DNA from: JALHVH01 sp964585685
Lineage (GTDB): Bacteria > Acidobacteriota > Aminicenantia > Aminicenantales > Saccharicenantaceae
DNA length: 64,000 nucleotides
Direction of reading: 5' to 3'
NCBI GenBank assembly: GCA_964585685.1
Contig: CAZPEP010000016.1
Location: 21,562 to 85,561, forward strand
Shown here one piece after another: positions 7,666 to 15,313 of the stretch; within the stretch, counting starts at the first letter, position 1; each line of letters begins with the position of its first letter. The translations under genes and the position numbers were made by a program. The notes under the pieces were generated by a model, which saw only the letters and a program-made list of their open reading frames with translations, did no database searches and was not told the origin of the DNA.

Positions 7666-9500
7666 TCGAGCTTTCCGTACTTTTCCGCCTGCGCCGCTTC
7701 CCGCGAAAGGCCGAGCCGTTCGAGCGTCGCCTTTGTCGGGATGCCCCTGCGGTCGTAGCCGCGCTGGTCGTAATAATGCTGGAGAAGCCCGTCGTACTTG
7801 TCGAGCTCCAGGATCTTTCCGGCGATCGGACCTTCGGTGTCGGCGTTGGAGGGATCGAACCAGACGGCCGGGGGATAGTCGCCCTCGCGTTTCGCGTCCG
7901 GAAACTCCCGGAGGTAGTGGAGCTTGATCATGGCGTAGATCCTGTCTGCCGTTCGCCACATGTCCTCCAGGTTCCAGTCGAGACCGGTGACGACATTGAA
8001 GTATTTGGGGTAGTTGTCCAGGCCCCAACCGAGCTCGATCCAAGGGAACCGGCAGGAGACGATGAACTCGAACATGCCGCCCCGGATGCGCTGGAGCTCG
8101 ATAACCTTGGCCGCTTTCTCTGGGCCGTAGGATTCACGGGTCGTGTGCTTGAGCTCGAAGGTGATGATCCAGGCTTCCTTGTGGTGGGCGCCCATCGGCG
8201 CGACGCCGAAGGCCAGGGCCTGGCCGGGGATGAACTTGCAGTTGTAGGCGGCCACGTCGAGCCCCTTGACCTGCATGGCATAGGCTTCGGAGCCGTGTCC
8301 GAACGCGCGGGCCATCCGCAGGGAGCCGTCGGCGAGGAGGTTTCCCAGGGGCCCCTCGCGGCGGGCGGCGAGGCCCAGGAGCTTCTTGGCCGCCTCGGCG
8401 TCGCCGAACCGGAAGTCGCCGGCCGTCGCGCCGTGATCGATGGCGTCGGCGTAGAAGCTGAGGGTGCATCCGGCCGACATCGTGTCGAGGCCGTATTCGT
8501 CGCAGAGATAGTTCAACGACCCGACCTGGTCGAGGTCGAAGATCTCGAGGTTCGGGCCGAGAAGGCCGACGTTCTCGTAATCGAGCTCGGATTCGCGGCC
8601 CTCGCGGTCGTGGATCGTGATGCCGCAGCGCATCGTGCAGTTCGGACAGCCGTAGGTGGCGATCCGGGAGTTGTTCAGGCGCTCGCCGTCGACCTTCCAA
8701 GCGTCGGGGTGGTGAGTCTTGCGGAAGTTCCGCACGGGGAGCCCGGCCACCTCGTTGCACCAGGCGAGGACGCCGTTGGTGCTCTGGATGGACCAACCGG
8801 TCTGCTTATCGATCTGGCCGACCTTCTTGAGGTCGCCGGAGCCTAGGGCCTTCATGCCGGCGGCGTCAGCCTGCGGGATGGGGCGCGTCCCCTTGACGAC
8901 GATGGCCTTGAGGAGCTTGGAGCCCATGACCGCGCCGATTCCCGGCCGGCCGCCTGCCCGCCCTTCGAGGCTGCGGACGACGGCGTAGCGGGCCATGTTC
9001 TCGCCCGCCTGCCCGATATTCAGGACGCCGACGCCCTTGCCGTACTTGGCGTAGATCCAATCGTTCGTTTCGTAGGTCCCTTTGCCCCAGACGTCTCCGG
9101 CCGGGAGGAATTCGACCTTGTCATCCTCGACGGCGAGGAGCGTCGGGCGATCGGCCTTTCCCTCGACGATCAAAGCGTCGTAGCCCGCCTTCCGGAGGTG
9201 TTCCGCGACCCGTGTCCCCAAGTTCCCGTCGCCGTAGAAGCCCGTCAGGGGGGATTTGGCGGCGACGACCGCCTTGCCCGTGTTGGGGGCGGGGATGCCG
9301 GCGATCGGCCCTAGAGCGACGACGAGCTTATTCTCCGGGCCGAGGGGGTCGATTCCCGGCTTGAGCTCATCGTAAAGGATCTTGACGGCGAAACCGCGCC
9401 CGCCGACCCATTTTTTCGCGAAATCCTCGTCGAAGCTCTCTTTCTTGAAGGTTTTATCGGTCAGGTTGACCCTGAGAATATTGCCCGTCCAGCCGAACAT
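7662..9500 (-). CDS. Aldehyde:ferredoxin oxidoreductase family protein (tungsten/molybdenum)
   Basis: AOR-family enzymes oxidise aldehydes, passing electrons to ferredoxin through a bis-pterin tungsten or molybdenum centre and one 4Fe-4S cluster. The 612-residue protein has family length and starts MFGWTGNILRVNLT. It contains the pterin-binding GRAGGRPGIGAVMGSKLLKAI stretch and the cluster cysteines CPNCTMRC, with a further cysteine near the C terminus (FIVSCRFPW). The start at 9500 follows GGAGGAAAGC. It heads a three-gene operon with the MoaD-like carrier and an aldehyde dehydrogenase. It faces the cofactor synthesis genes, which would make its cofactor. Physiological substrate is unknown. 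Confidence 0.93.
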   Translation of the reverse strand: MFGWTGNILRVNLTDKTFKKESFDEDFAKKWVGGRGFAVKILYDELKPGIDPLGPENKLVVALGPIAGIPAPNTGKAVVAAKSPLTGFYGDGNLGTRVAEHLRKAGYDALIVEGKADRPTLLAVEDDKVEFLPAGDVWGKGTYETNDWIYAKYGKGVGVLNIGQAGENMARYAVVRSLEGRAGGRPGIGAVMGSKLLKAIVVKGTRPIPQADAAGMKALGSGDLKKVGQIDKQTGWSIQSTNGVLAWCNEVAGLPVRNFRKTHHPDAWKVDGERLNNSRIATYGCPNCTMRCGITIHDREGRESELDYENVGLLGPNLEIFDLDQVGSLNYLCDEYGLDTMSAGCTLSFYADAIDHGATAGDFRFGDAEAAKKLLGLAARREGPLGNLLADGSLRMARAFGHGSEAYAMQVKGLDVAAYNCKFIPGQALAFGVAPMGAHHKEAWIITFELKHTTRESYGPEKAAKVIELQRIRGGMFEFIVSCRFPWIELGWGLDNYPKYFNVVTGLDWNLEDMWRTADRIYAMIKLHYLREFPDAKREGDYPPAVWFDPSNADTEGPIAGKILELDKYDGLLQHYYDQRGYDRRGIPTKATLERLGLSREAAQAEKYGKLE

Positions 9501-9547
9501 GCTTTCCTCCGTCGCGTTCAGGCCCGTCGCCATCGACGTTCCCCTAT

Positions 9548-9576
9548 CCGATAGCATACGGGGCGGCATGAGTCAA
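9548..9576 (-). promoter_or_regulatory. Possible promoter of the AOR operon
   Basis: Read on the minus strand, TTGACT and TATCGG are separated by 17 bases, about 50 bases before the AOR start. The -35 is good and the -10 is weak. It overlaps little with the divergent promoter at 9583-9611. Confidence 0.35.
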
Positions 9577-9582
9577 GGCGAC

Positions 9583-9611
9583 TTGCCCGAAACAAGGATT
9601 TTCCATACAAT
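9583..9611 (+). promoter_or_regulatory. Sigma-70-type promoter of the APC permease
   Basis: TTGCCC, a 17-base spacer and TACAAT lie about 95 bases upstream of the permease start. Transcription would begin near 9618 and give a leader of roughly 90 bases. Confidence 0.6.
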
Positions 9612-9638
9612 AGGGACCTGCCGCATACGCCGGTCACG

Positions 9639-9661
9639 GGGACCCGGATGGTCCCTTCTTT
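9639..9661 (+). promoter_or_regulatory. Hairpin in the permease leader, possible attenuator
   Basis: GGGACC, loop CGGAT, GGTCCC, then TTCTTTT. The 6-bp stem with a following T-rich run sits inside the predicted leader. It is short and could be chance. Confidence 0.3.
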
Positions 9662-9706
9662 TCGGGCGCGCGGTTTCCGAGAGCGAAAAGTGCAGGTGAA
9701 CCGAAA

Positions 9707-11695
9707 ATGAAACAGGAATCGCAGACGTCCGGGGAAGACCCCTCCCTTCTGCATAAGGTTCGCCGGACCCTGATCGGCGGGCCCAAGAACATCAAAGACC
9801 CGTCGCTCTTCCACAAGCTGGCCCTCATCCCGATCCTGGCTTGGATCGGGTTGGGCGCCGACGGGTTGTCGTCCGCCGCCTACGGACCCGAGGAGGCTTT
9901 CAAGGCCCTCGGACGACACACATACCTCGCGATCTTCCTGGCCCTGGCCACGGCCTTGACCGTCTTCATCATTTCCTATTCTTATTCCCGGATCATCGAA
10001 TACTTTCCCTCCGGAGGCGGTGGCTACATCGTCGCGACCAAGACTCTCGGCGAAAAGGCGGGCGTCATCTCGGGATGCGCCCTCCTCGTTGACTATATGC
10101 TGACCATCACGGTATCCATCGTTGCCTGCGGGGACGCCCTCTTCAGCTTCTTCCCGGCCCAGTTCCAGGAATACAAGCTCCCGTTCGAGATCCTGGCGAT
10201 TGTGATGCTGGTCGTCCTGAACCTGCGCGGGATCAAGGAATCGGTGACCTTTCTGGCCCCCATCTTCCTGGTCTTCGTGGCGACCCACCTCTTCATGATC
10301 GGCTATGGCATCTTCTCCCATCTCCCGCAGATCGCTCCCGTCGTCCACGGCATCAGGGGCGATTTCAGACAGGGGATCGCAACCCTCGGGATGGGCGGCC
10401 TGGCGCTCCTCTTCCTAAAAGCGTTCTCCATGGGCGGCGGGACCTTCACCGGGATCGAGGCCGTTTCCAACGGCCTCCAGGTCCTCCGAGAGCCCAGGGT
10501 CCATAACGGCAAGAGGACCATGCTTTATCTTTCGACGTCCCTGGCCTTCACGGCGGGCGGCATCCTGGTCTGCTACCTTCTCCTCAACGTCACCCCTATC
10601 GCCGGGAAGACCCTCAACGCCGTTCTCGCCTCGACGCTCTACCAGGGCTGGGGTTTCGGGCCGCTTCTGGCCCTTGTCACGATCTTCTCGGAGGGGGCGC
10701 TCCTCCTCGTCGGGGCCCAGGCCGGGTTCATGGACGGCCCCCGGGTCATGGCCAACATGGCCGTCGATTACTGGTTCCCGCGTCGGTTCGCCTCGCTCTC
10801 CGACCGCTTTACGATCCAGAACGGCGTTCTGCTCATGGGCGGGGCGTCCATCCTCCTCCTCTTGTACGCCCGAGGCAGCATCCAGACGCTCGTCGTCATG
10901 TATTCCATCAACGTTTTCCTGACCTTTTCCCTCTCGAACCTGGGCATGTCCAGGTTCTTCATCAAGAACCGAAACAAGGACAAGGCGTGGAAAAAGCACC
11001 TTCCCGTACACATCATCGCCCTGGTCGTCTGCACGACGATCCTCATCGTCACGGCCATAGAGAAGTTCCTTGTCGGTGGCTGGCTGACCCTGTGCATCAC
11101 GGCGGTTGTCATCGTCCTCTGCTATCTGACCCGGGCCCATTACTCCAAGGTAAGGGGCGGGGTCCGGGAGCTGGACGAGCTGTTGACGAGCCTGCCCGTC
11201 AAGGGACCGGTCAACACGGACCCGGTCGACCCCAGGAACATGACGGCCATCCAGCTGGTCAATAGCTACAATGGGTTCGGCGTCCACACCTTCCTCTCCG
11301 TCATCCGGAGCTTCCCCGGCCTCTACAAGAACTTCGTCTTCCTGTCGGTCTCCGAAGTGGACGTCAGCGCATTCAAGGGCTCGGATGCGGTCCAGACCTT
11401 GACGGCCTGCACGAACTGCGACCTCGACAAATACGTCGATTTGGCCAGGAAACTGGGCTTTGCGGCGACATCGAGATTCGACATCGGGACCGACATCGTC
11501 CATACGGCCGTCGATCTGTGCGAGAAGTCGGCTAAGGAGTTCCCGCGCTCGACCGTTTTCGCCGGGCAGTCAGTCTTCCGCCAACCCAACCTTCTCCACA
11601 AGCTCCTCCACAACGAAACGGCGTTTGCCATTCAGCAGGAGCTCCGCTGGCGGGGGATCACAACGGTCATCCTGCCCATCCGCATCAACATCTAA
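9707..11695 (+). CDS. APC-family permease (KimA/YdaO-like)
   Basis: The 662-residue inner-membrane protein has about twelve hydrophobic segments in the first 460 residues and a cytoplasmic C-terminal domain of about 180. The N terminus (LIGGPKNIKDPS, then GLGADGLSSAAYGPEEAF) matches the amino-acid/potassium APC group that includes KimA. FPSGGGGYIVATK is the TM1/TM3-type loop of that group. KimA imports potassium; other relatives carry amino acids, so the substrate is open. The gene stands alone behind its own promoter, with a small PspC gene 16 bases downstream. Confidence 0.85.
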   Translation: MKQESQTSGEDPSLLHKVRRTLIGGPKNIKDPSLFHKLALIPILAWIGLGADGLSSAAYGPEEAFKALGRHTYLAIFLALATALTVFIISYSYSRIIEYFPSGGGGYIVATKTLGEKAGVISGCALLVDYMLTITVSIVACGDALFSFFPAQFQEYKLPFEILAIVMLVVLNLRGIKESVTFLAPIFLVFVATHLFMIGYGIFSHLPQIAPVVHGIRGDFRQGIATLGMGGLALLFLKAFSMGGGTFTGIEAVSNGLQVLREPRVHNGKRTMLYLSTSLAFTAGGILVCYLLLNVTPIAGKTLNAVLASTLYQGWGFGPLLALVTIFSEGALLLVGAQAGFMDGPRVMANMAVDYWFPRRFASLSDRFTIQNGVLLMGGASILLLLYARGSIQTLVVMYSINVFLTFSLSNLGMSRFFIKNRNKDKAWKKHLPVHIIALVVCTTILIVTAIEKFLVGGWLTLCITAVVIVLCYLTRAHYSKVRGGVRELDELLTSLPVKGPVNTDPVDPRNMTAIQLVNSYNGFGVHTFLSVIRSFPGLYKNFVFLSVSEVDVSAFKGSDAVQTLTACTNCDLDKYVDLARKLGFAATSRFDIGTDIVHTAVDLCEKSAKEFPRSTVFAGQSVFRQPNLLHKLLHNETAFAIQQELRWRGITTVILPIRINI

Positions 11696-11711
11696 ACATT
11701 AGGAGTCGCCC

Positions 11712-11912
11712 ATGGCCAAGAGATTAACCAGGTCGCTGAATCGGAAGATGCTCGGAGGGGTCTGCGGCGGGTTTGCCGACTATTTCGATATCGATCCGTC
11801 GCTCGTCCGGCTTATCTTCGTCGGCCTCGCCCTGGTCACGGCCGTCCTGCCGATGCTCATCTTCTACGTCATCGCCTGGATTGTCCTCCCCCTCGAGCCG
11901 GTCCAGAAATAG
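11712..11912 (+). CDS. PspC domain membrane protein
   Basis: This 66-residue protein is a single PspC domain: RSLNRKMLGGVCGGFADYF, then DPSLVRLIFV and a hydrophobic stretch ending YVIAWIVLP. In other bacteria PspC proteins sense envelope stress at the inner membrane. This one has two membrane-facing segments and no extra domain. An AGGAG site precedes the ATG. It probably shares the permease transcript. Confidence 0.9.
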   Translation: MAKRLTRSLNRKMLGGVCGGFADYFDIDPSLVRLIFVGLALVTAVLPMLIFYVIAWIVLPLEPVQK

Positions 11913-11916
11913 CGCG

Positions 11917-11945
11917 TTGACTTGTCATGGGTTATCGGATATAAC
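11917..11945 (+). promoter_or_regulatory. Promoter of the deoxynucleoside kinase-like gene
   Basis: TTGACT, 17 bases, TATAAC. The predicted start near 11952 leaves a leader of about 17 bases before the ATG at 11969. Confidence 0.6.
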
Positions 11946-11968
11946 CTAGTCGGTTTGCGGGATTAAAA

Positions 11969-12637
11969 ATGAAGAACGCCCTCGACCTGTCCTTCAAGCA
12001 TATCGCCATCGAGGGCGTCTTTAAGTCCCGCAAAGGCCAGATGGCTAACCTCCTGGCCCAACGCGCAGGAGGGAAGATCGTCCTCGACCACGTCGGCAAC
12101 CCCTACCTAAAGGATTTCTACGGGGAGAAGGAGGGGGCGGCCTTCCTGGCCCAGCTTGTGTTCCTGGCCAACCGTTACCACCAGCAGGTGCGCCTCTTCC
12201 AGCGGGAGCTCTTCGTCGACCGCGTCATCTGCGACTACCTCTTCGAGAAGGACAAGATCTACGCCTACCAGACGCTCTCGGACGACGAGCTCCTCGTCTA
12301 CGACAAGATCTACAGCATCCTCGCCGAGCGGGTGCCTAAGCCCGACCTCGTTATCTACCTCCAGATCTCCCTGCCGACGCTCCTCCGCCGGATCGCCCGG
12401 GAAGGGGACCCCGTGGAGAAGAACGTCTCCGAGAAGTACCTCGAGGACATCGTCGAGGCCTATGATTACTTCTTCTTCAACTACCAGGCTGCTCCGCTCC
12501 TCGTCGTCAAGGCCGACGACCTAGACCTCAGCCGCGAGGACGACGTCGACGATCTCCTCGAACAGGTCAGGCAGATGAAAAAGGGGAACCTCTATTATGT
12601 CCCGCAGAGCTTCGGGGCGAAACTCCCGAAAAAATGA
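11969..12637 (+). CDS. Deoxynucleoside kinase-like protein with degenerate active site
   Basis: The 222-residue length and the segments NPYLKDFY, LANRYHQQVRLFQ, DYLFEKDKIYA and PDLVIYLQIS place it in the bacterial deoxynucleoside kinase family. The key residues are not conserved. The Walker A loop, normally GxxGxGK(S/T), reads EGVFKSRKGQ, losing the glycine before lysine and the following Ser/Thr. The glutamate pair before NPFL, which includes the catalytic base, reads VGNPYL. The protein is full length with no frameshift, so it is probably a maintained non-kinase rather than a broken gene. It sits before panB-panC-panD with its own promoter; a role near pantothenate metabolism is only a guess. 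Confidence 0.75.
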   Translation: MKNALDLSFKHIAIEGVFKSRKGQMANLLAQRAGGKIVLDHVGNPYLKDFYGEKEGAAFLAQLVFLANRYHQQVRLFQRELFVDRVICDYLFEKDKIYAYQTLSDDELLVYDKIYSILAERVPKPDLVIYLQISLPTLLRRIAREGDPVEKNVSEKYLEDIVEAYDYFFFNYQAAPLLVVKADDLDLSREDDVDDLLEQVRQMKKGNLYYVPQSFGAKLPKK

Positions 12638-12711
12638 TACAATAAAGAGGAGCGCGGAGGCCGTCGTGCCCCGGGACTCCTGAGGAACGAAAAGAAAGCG
12701 CTTTACCTCAA

Positions 12712-12728
12712 CCCCGCCAAGGGCGGGG
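12712..12728 (+). repeat. Small hairpin before panB
   Basis: CCCCGCC-AAG-GGCGGGG forms a 7-bp stem, extendable with one mismatch on both sides. It lies directly before the panB ribosome site and has no T-run, so it is not a terminator. Flanks resemble the C-run/G-run repeats at 4188-4297. Confidence 0.5.
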
Positions 12729-12748
12729 TGGGGAGAAAGGGAAACGAC

Positions 12749-13645
12749 ATGTCCGAACTGAATTCCTCCAGGGTTACCGTCCCGTCGCTCCGCGCCCGGA
12801 AGGCGGCGGGGGACAGGATCACGGTCCTGACCGCCTATGATTTCCCTACGGCCCGCATCCTCGACGCGTGCGGCATCGACGTCATCCTCGTCGGCGACTC
12901 GCTGGGCATGGCGGTCCTTGGGCACGAAAGCACCGTTCCCGTAACCATGGAGGAGATGATCCATCACACCAAGGCGGTGACGCGGGCGGTGCGCCGCGCC
13001 CTGGTCGTCGGGGACATGCCCTATCTCTCGTTCCACCTGTCCGTCGAGGAATCCGTCCGCAACGCGGCCCGGTTCCTCAAGGAGGCCGCGGCGGGGGCGG
13101 TCAAGATCGAAGGCGCCACGGCAAAGCGGCTGAAGCTCGTCGAGGCCCTCGTCGAGGCCGAGGTCCCCGTCATGGGGCACGTGGGCCTGACGCCGCAATC
13201 CATCTGCGGCCTCGGGCAATACAAGGTCAGGGGGACGACCCTCGACGAAGCCCGTCGGATCGTCGCGGGGGCCCTTGGGCTCGAGCGTGCCGGGGCGTTT
13301 GCCGTCGTCCTGGAATCGGTCCCTCTGGAGATCGCCCGCGAGATCACGTCCCGGCTCTCGGTCCCGACCATCGGGATCGGCGCCGGACCCCATTGCGACG
13401 GCCAAGTCCTGGTCTTCCACGATATGACGGGATACGCGATGGGCCCCCTGCCCAAGTTCGTCCGCAAGTACGCGGACCTCGGCGCCGTCATCGGAGACGC
13501 CATCCGCCGGTATATGGAGGAGGTCCGGTCCGGGGCCTTCCCGGACGACGGGACTTCGTACCACCTCAAGTCCTCCGAATCCGGCAAGATCCTCAAGGGG
13601 CTCGGAAGCCCGAAGGCCCGAACGACAGGCGGGAGGAGGCGATGA
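12749..13645 (+). CDS. panB: 3-methyl-2-oxobutanoate hydroxymethyltransferase PanB
   Basis: PanB makes ketopantoate, the first committed step to pantothenate and coenzyme A. The 298-residue protein shows the TIM-barrel motifs TAYDFPTARI, VGDSLGMAVLG, VKIEGA, MGHVGLTPQS and the catalytic region PTIGIGAGPHCDGQVLV. I chose the ATG at 12749 after GAGAAAGGGAAACGAC; a GTG at 12728 is possible. The stop overlaps panC by four bases (ATGA). Confidence 0.96.
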   Translation: MSELNSSRVTVPSLRARKAAGDRITVLTAYDFPTARILDACGIDVILVGDSLGMAVLGHESTVPVTMEEMIHHTKAVTRAVRRALVVGDMPYLSFHLSVEESVRNAARFLKEAAAGAVKIEGATAKRLKLVEALVEAEVPVMGHVGLTPQSICGLGQYKVRGTTLDEARRIVAGALGLERAGAFAVVLESVPLEIAREITSRLSVPTIGIGAGPHCDGQVLVFHDMTGYAMGPLPKFVRKYADLGAVIGDAIRRYMEEVRSGAFPDDGTSYHLKSSESGKILKGLGSPKARTTGGRRR

Positions 13646-14499
13646 GGATCGTGCGGACGGTCGAGGAGATGAAGGCCGTTTCCCGAGGGCGCCTGGCCCG
13701 GGGGGAACGGATCGGCTTCGTTCCGACCATGGGTTCTCTTCATGAAGGGCACCTCAGCCTGGTGCGCGCGTCCCGGGCGCGGACAGACGTCACCATCGTC
13801 AGCGTCTTCGTCAACCCCGCCCAGTTCGGCCCCGGGGAAGACCTCTCGTCCTATCCGGGGGATTTCGAGCGGGATGCCGACCTCCTCGAAAAGGAAGGGG
13901 TCGACTATGTTTTCCACCCCGGGCCCTCCGAGATGTATCCGGAGGGCTTCCGGACGTTCGTCGAGGTCAGCGACCTCCAGGACAGGCTCTGCGGCCGCTC
14001 GAGGCCCGGCCACTTCCGGGGTGTTTGCACGGTCGTCCTTAAGCTCTTCAACATCGTCCGGCCCGACGTCGCATTCTTCGGCTGGAAGGATGCCCAGCAG
14101 GTCATCATCCTGAGGAAGATGGCCGCCGACCTCGACCTGGACGTCCGTGTCGAAGCCCTCCCCCTGGTCCGGGACGAGGCCGGCCTGGCCCTGAGCTCGA
14201 GGAACAGTTATCTTTCGGCCGAAGAGAGGAAAGCCGCGCTCGTCCTTTCTCGGAGCCTGGCGGATGTCAGGCTGACGGTCGAAGCGGGGGAGAGGGACGC
14301 GGGCGTCGTCGCGAGGCGGATCAGAGAAGCCGTCGCGGGCGAGCCCCTCGCCCGTCTCGACTACGTCGAGGTCGTGGATCCTGTGAGCCTCCGGCCCCTG
14401 GACCGGATCGATGGGGAAGCGCTCGTCACCTTGGCCGTTTTCATCGGAAGGACGCGGCTTATCGACAACGTCCGGATCACTCCGGCAGGGAAGGGATGA
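13642..14499 (+). CDS. panC: Pantothenate synthetase PanC
   Basis: PanC joins pantoate and beta-alanine using ATP. The 285-residue protein has the nucleotidyl-transferase signature FVPTMGSLHEGHLSLV, the FVNPAQFGPGEDL pantoate site, GHFRGVCTVVLKLFN and the KMSK-like region ALSSRNSYLS. The ATG overlaps the panB stop and follows GGGAGGAGGC. It is followed two bases later by panD. Confidence 0.96.
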   Translation: MRIVRTVEEMKAVSRGRLARGERIGFVPTMGSLHEGHLSLVRASRARTDVTIVSVFVNPAQFGPGEDLSSYPGDFERDADLLEKEGVDYVFHPGPSEMYPEGFRTFVEVSDLQDRLCGRSRPGHFRGVCTVVLKLFNIVRPDVAFFGWKDAQQVIILRKMAADLDLDVRVEALPLVRDEAGLALSSRNSYLSAEERKAALVLSRSLADVRLTVEAGERDAGVVARRIREAVAGEPLARLDYVEVVDPVSLRPLDRIDGEALVTLAVFIGRTRLIDNVRITPAGKG

Positions 14500-14500
14500 A

Positions 14501-14887
14501 ATGAACAGAACGTTCCTCAAGAGCAAAGTTCATCGGGCCGTCGTCACGGCGGCCGATATCGATTACGAAGGCAGCCTCGGGCTCGACGAAGACCTGATGA
14601 AGACGGCCGGTCTTCTCCCGTACGAACGGGTTGAGGTCTATAACGTCGATAACGGCGAGCGTTTCGCAACCTACCTGATCAAGGCGGAGCCAGGCTCAGG
14701 GACTGTGGCGATCTACGGCGCCGCCGCTCGCAAGGCCGGGGTCGGGGATAGGATCATCATCGCCGCCTATGCGAGCCTCTGTGAGGACGAGATCGATTTC
14801 TTCATGCCCAAGATCGTCCTCGTGGACGACCGCAACCGCGTCAAGGAGATCCGCGGAGGGCGTGCCGGCCTTCTTCCGCGAGCCTAG
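14501..14887 (+). CDS. panD: Aspartate 1-decarboxylase PanD
   Basis: PanD makes beta-alanine from aspartate. The 128-residue proenzyme carries the self-cleavage site in DIDYEGSLGLDEDLM, where the Gly-Ser bond is cut to form the pyruvoyl group, and the conserved NGERFATYLI and GAAARKAGVGD stretches. With panB and panC it completes all but the ketopantoate reductase step. Its stop overlaps the stop of the convergent membrane gene by four bases. Confidence 0.96.
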   Translation: MNRTFLKSKVHRAVVTAADIDYEGSLGLDEDLMKTAGLLPYERVEVYNVDNGERFATYLIKAEPGSGTVAIYGAAARKAGVGDRIIIAAYASLCEDEIDFFMPKIVLVDDRNRVKEIRGGRAGLLPRA

Positions 14888-15297
14888 AAGAGGATCGTCA
14901 GGCCGGCGAAGACGGCCGAGAGGACGAAGACCAGGAGAGTCAGGGCGAAGACCATCATGCCCAGCGTCGGGGCGAGCCTCAGGAAGCCTCTGTAGACGCG
15001 GACGATCAGGAGCTTGAGCAGGAGAAGGACGACGAACGCGAGGGCCAGGACGACGTGAAACCCGGCCCGGACGGAGAGGGAATCCCCCGCGGTGACCCAG
15101 AATTTTGCTCCCAGGAACGCCAGCGGCAGGATCAGGACGATAAAGGCGCCCCCGGCGTTCCTGTGGAGCCTCCTGAGCTTTTCGGGGTCCCCCTTGCGTT
15201 CAGCCCTCCCCATCAAACCCATCTGGCTCGCGAAAGCCACGGTCCCGGCCGCGACCAGCGCGGTTGCGATCATCGTTTTGATCAGATGAGGAGACAT
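14884..15297 (-). CDS. Four-helix membrane protein of unknown function
   Basis: The 137-residue protein has four hydrophobic helices. Helix 2 is preceded by KLRRLHRNAGG and helix 3 contains RAGFHVVLALA, so one histidine lies at the start of each of two helices. That arrangement resembles small b-type cytochrome or ferric-reductase-like proteins, but four heme ligands cannot be shown. The ATG at 15297 follows CTTGGAGGCTCGT. It lies 16 bases downstream of the guaB stop on the same strand, but guaB reads towards it, so it may be the last gene of the secA-guaB unit. Confidence 0.6.
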   Translation of the reverse strand: MSPHLIKTMIATALVAAGTVAFASQMGLMGRAERKGDPEKLRRLHRNAGGAFIVLILPLAFLGAKFWVTAGDSLSVRAGFHVVLALAFVVLLLLKLLIVRVYRGFLRLAPTLGMMVFALTLLVFVLSAVFAGLTILF

Positions 15298-15313
15298 ACG
15301 AGCCTCCAAGCGG

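Noticed and set aside
9612..9706. c-di-AMP (ydaO) riboswitch before the KimA-like permease
   Set aside because: The predicted leader is about 90 bases and lacks the long multi-stem layout of that riboswitch. Only one small hairpin is seen.
12712..12728. Terminator between the kinase-like gene and panB
   Set aside because: The stem is good but lacks a T-run and abuts the panB ribosome site.
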